Positions 35,307 to 36,733 of a DNA stretch of 36,733 bases are shown in pieces. The position numbers and the translations under genes were made by a program. This stretch comes from Bacteroidota bacterium (GTDB lineage: Bacteria; Bacteroidota; Ignavibacteria; Kapaibacteriales; UBA961). Location: contig JAFDZU010000050.1 of assembly GCA_018266765.1 (NCBI GenBank), forward strand, positions 36,008 to 72,740, given 5' to 3'. The stretch's first letter is position 1. Every line of letters starts with the position of its first letter. The notes under the pieces are model-generated. The model did not search any database. It was not told where the DNA came from and saw nothing but the letters and a program-made list of their open reading frames with translations.

Positions 35307-36650
35307 TTAGAATCCAACAGCGGCTTCAAATACAATACCATCAAATTTACCTTCTGAGCGAATGTCTTTACTTGGGAAGTCTTTGTATGTTTGAGTAACA
35401 AACTCGCCTTTTATCATAATATTATCAGTAACGAACCAACCAGCATCTATTGCGATTCTGCTCACATTTTGTTCAGTTGCGCTACTTGTGATAAAGTTTC
35501 CTTTTACCATATTATAACGAGCACCAAGATAAACATTTTCTTTAGCACCGAAACGATATAGTACATCAGCTGCAATTTGATTGAATGAACGGTCTAGAGC
35601 AGTTTTACCTGTAGGGTCTGCTATCAAGTCTTTGTCATTAGCATTTCGACCTTTTGCTGTTTCATACGTACCGAAGAATTCTAAACCACTTGCTTTCAAG
35701 AATGCATTAATTTGAAATGCAGTCACTTTGTCGGACATTCCTGGGTTAAGCCGTCCTGACCATGCATTAGAAGTATAAGAAGCAGTTGTTGGCTCCATTA
35801 CCATCCAATAATTTGATCCGGTACGGTCTCCCCAGAAAAGCGTGTTGCTTTGTGAGCTGCTTACCATATATCCCGAACCTGTAATGCGAAGTCTCATATC
35901 GTCGCCAATTTTATCATCATAACCGACCTTAAAGAGAAAAGCAGGAGCTTTGGCAGTATCTTTGTCAATTGGAGTTTGGTTTACTGCGTCCACACTTCCC
36001 TTTATTGCACCATTGGTTACACCTGCCAAAGCAAGAAACCCTTTAGATCTGAAAAGGAAATCTGCTCCGATTTCTGTAGCAAACGCATCAACAATATAAT
36101 TTTCAATAAATGGATTCTGTAATGTACTGCCACCATCCGAACGTCGGAAGTGAGCATCACCGTAATTTACTTCCATGTGACCAACTCTAATCGTAAGATA
36201 TTTCATAATCTCATCAAGAGCATTTACTCCAAGGAAAGACAAATCATCAAATTGAATATAACCACCCTTTACCCATGCTTCGTTATGGTGACGTGCTGAA
36301 AGATAAGTGGTTACGTTTAAACGAATTCCTTTTTCTAATTGCACATCCATATTCAAACTTGCCATTGCTGTTCCGAAACCACCTGTAATTGATTTCAATT
36401 TATAAGCAGGAGCTGTATCAGGATTATTACTGTGATTGAGTAATTGATATTGCTGAGTAAACCCTGCACCAAACCGTACTTTTAGTCCGTCAAAGTTCAT
36501 TTGTTTATCCTTTGGTGATTCAAAGACACCAATACCGGATTTATCATACGGACGAAAATTGTTAATTGAGGGCTGTTGAGCTACAACCGAAAGAGCAGTA
36601 CTAACAAATAGGAACGCCCCAAAACCAACACTTTTTACAAACTTTTTCAT
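35307..36650 (-). CDS. outer-membrane porin-like beta-barrel protein
   Basis: This 447-residue protein has a signal peptide (ends SVVAQQ) and a body of alternating amphipathic strands, typical of a 16-18-strand barrel, ending in a C-terminal Phe (FEAAVGF) as outer-membrane barrels do. No plug or TonB box is seen. 'FRRSDGGSTLQNPFIENYIVDAFATE' and 'LRITGSGYMVSSSQSN' resemble strand-and-loop porins of Bacteroidota and Ignavibacteria, but the substrate is unknown. The ribosome site is AAAGG shortly before ATG. The hairpin and the yceI-like gene follow. The upstream 83 nt to the window edge are AT-rich with no clear promoter. Confidence 0.75.
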   Translation of the reverse strand: MKKFVKSVGFGAFLFVSTALSVVAQQPSINNFRPYDKSGIGVFESPKDKQMNFDGLKVRFGAGFTQQYQLLNHSNNPDTAPAYKLKSITGGFGTAMASLNMDVQLEKGIRLNVTTYLSARHHNEAWVKGGYIQFDDLSFLGVNALDEIMKYLTIRVGHMEVNYGDAHFRRSDGGSTLQNPFIENYIVDAFATEIGADFLFRSKGFLALAGVTNGAIKGSVDAVNQTPIDKDTAKAPAFLFKVGYDDKIGDDMRLRITGSGYMVSSSQSNTLFWGDRTGSNYWMVMEPTTASYTSNAWSGRLNPGMSDKVTAFQINAFLKASGLEFFGTYETAKGRNANDKDLIADPTGKTALDRSFNQIAADVLYRFGAKENVYLGARYNMVKGNFITSSATEQNVSRIAIDAGWFVTDNIMIKGEFVTQTYKDFPSKDIRSEGKFDGIVFEAAVGF

Positions 36651-36733
36651 AACAAAACCTTTAAAAAAATTAAATAAAAAAAACAGAAAACTGTAATAAA
36701 ACTTTATAGTTGATAGAAATAATTCAACTCTTT

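Noticed and set aside
1-36733. CRISPR array, insertion sequence, prophage, tRNA or rRNA
   Set aside because: No regularly spaced repeats, transposase or integrase frames, terminal inverted repeats, cloverleaf sequence or rRNA signature were seen.

Overview
This AT-rich window comes from a bacterium of the FCB group (Bacteroidota/Chlorobi/Ignavibacteria side). The evidence is in the sequence: several large secreted proteins end in type IX secretion (T9SS)-like C-terminal domains, ASPM/SPD-2/Hydin ('choice-of-anchor D') repeats recur, a CarboxypepD_reg/DUF5686 outer-membrane protein is present, and many start codons lack a clear Shine-Dalgarno while two promoters fit the Bacteroidetes TTTG/TAnnTTTG pattern. 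A Kapabacteria- or Ignavibacteria-like member is my best guess; it is an inference, not a demonstrated placement.

Layout. Positions 1-3106 hold the tail of an unknown gene, a lone T9SS cargo protein, a decayed lipoprotein gene, and a UDP-glucuronate decarboxylase with a small membrane protein. Positions 3316-9951 carry forward-strand housekeeping genes (murQ, recG) followed by a tight HtrA protease / EamA transporter / metallo-beta-lactamase-fold hydrolase / Rieske ferredoxin run. Positions 10154-16775 carry NADP isocitrate dehydrogenase, a MazF-type toxin-antitoxin pair whose toxin is out of frame, CTP synthase, an FKBP lipoprotein and a DUF5686 outer-membrane protein, closed by a strong bidirectional terminator. 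On the reverse strand follow an unknown outer-membrane protein/lipoprotein pair (18573-16850), then, after a group III truncated hemoglobin on the forward strand, a 12.5 kb four-gene reverse-strand operon (31826-19294). The right end carries a PH-domain membrane protein pair, a Tat-exported pirin, a YceI protein and a porin-like protein.

The least ordinary part is the 12.5 kb operon. It encodes three very large exported proteins and one outer-membrane OmpA protein with two OmpA-type domains, joined by gaps of 7 and 5 nt and one 4-nt overlap. Two of the exported proteins share an anchor-D plus cohesin-like plus C-terminal sorting domain plan; the first has a large unrecognised core. I read this as a dedicated cell-surface assembly whose job cannot be named from the sequence. 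The other notable items are two genes broken or recoded at A5 tracts (a lipoprotein and a MazF toxin), and several clean dyads in intergenic regions.
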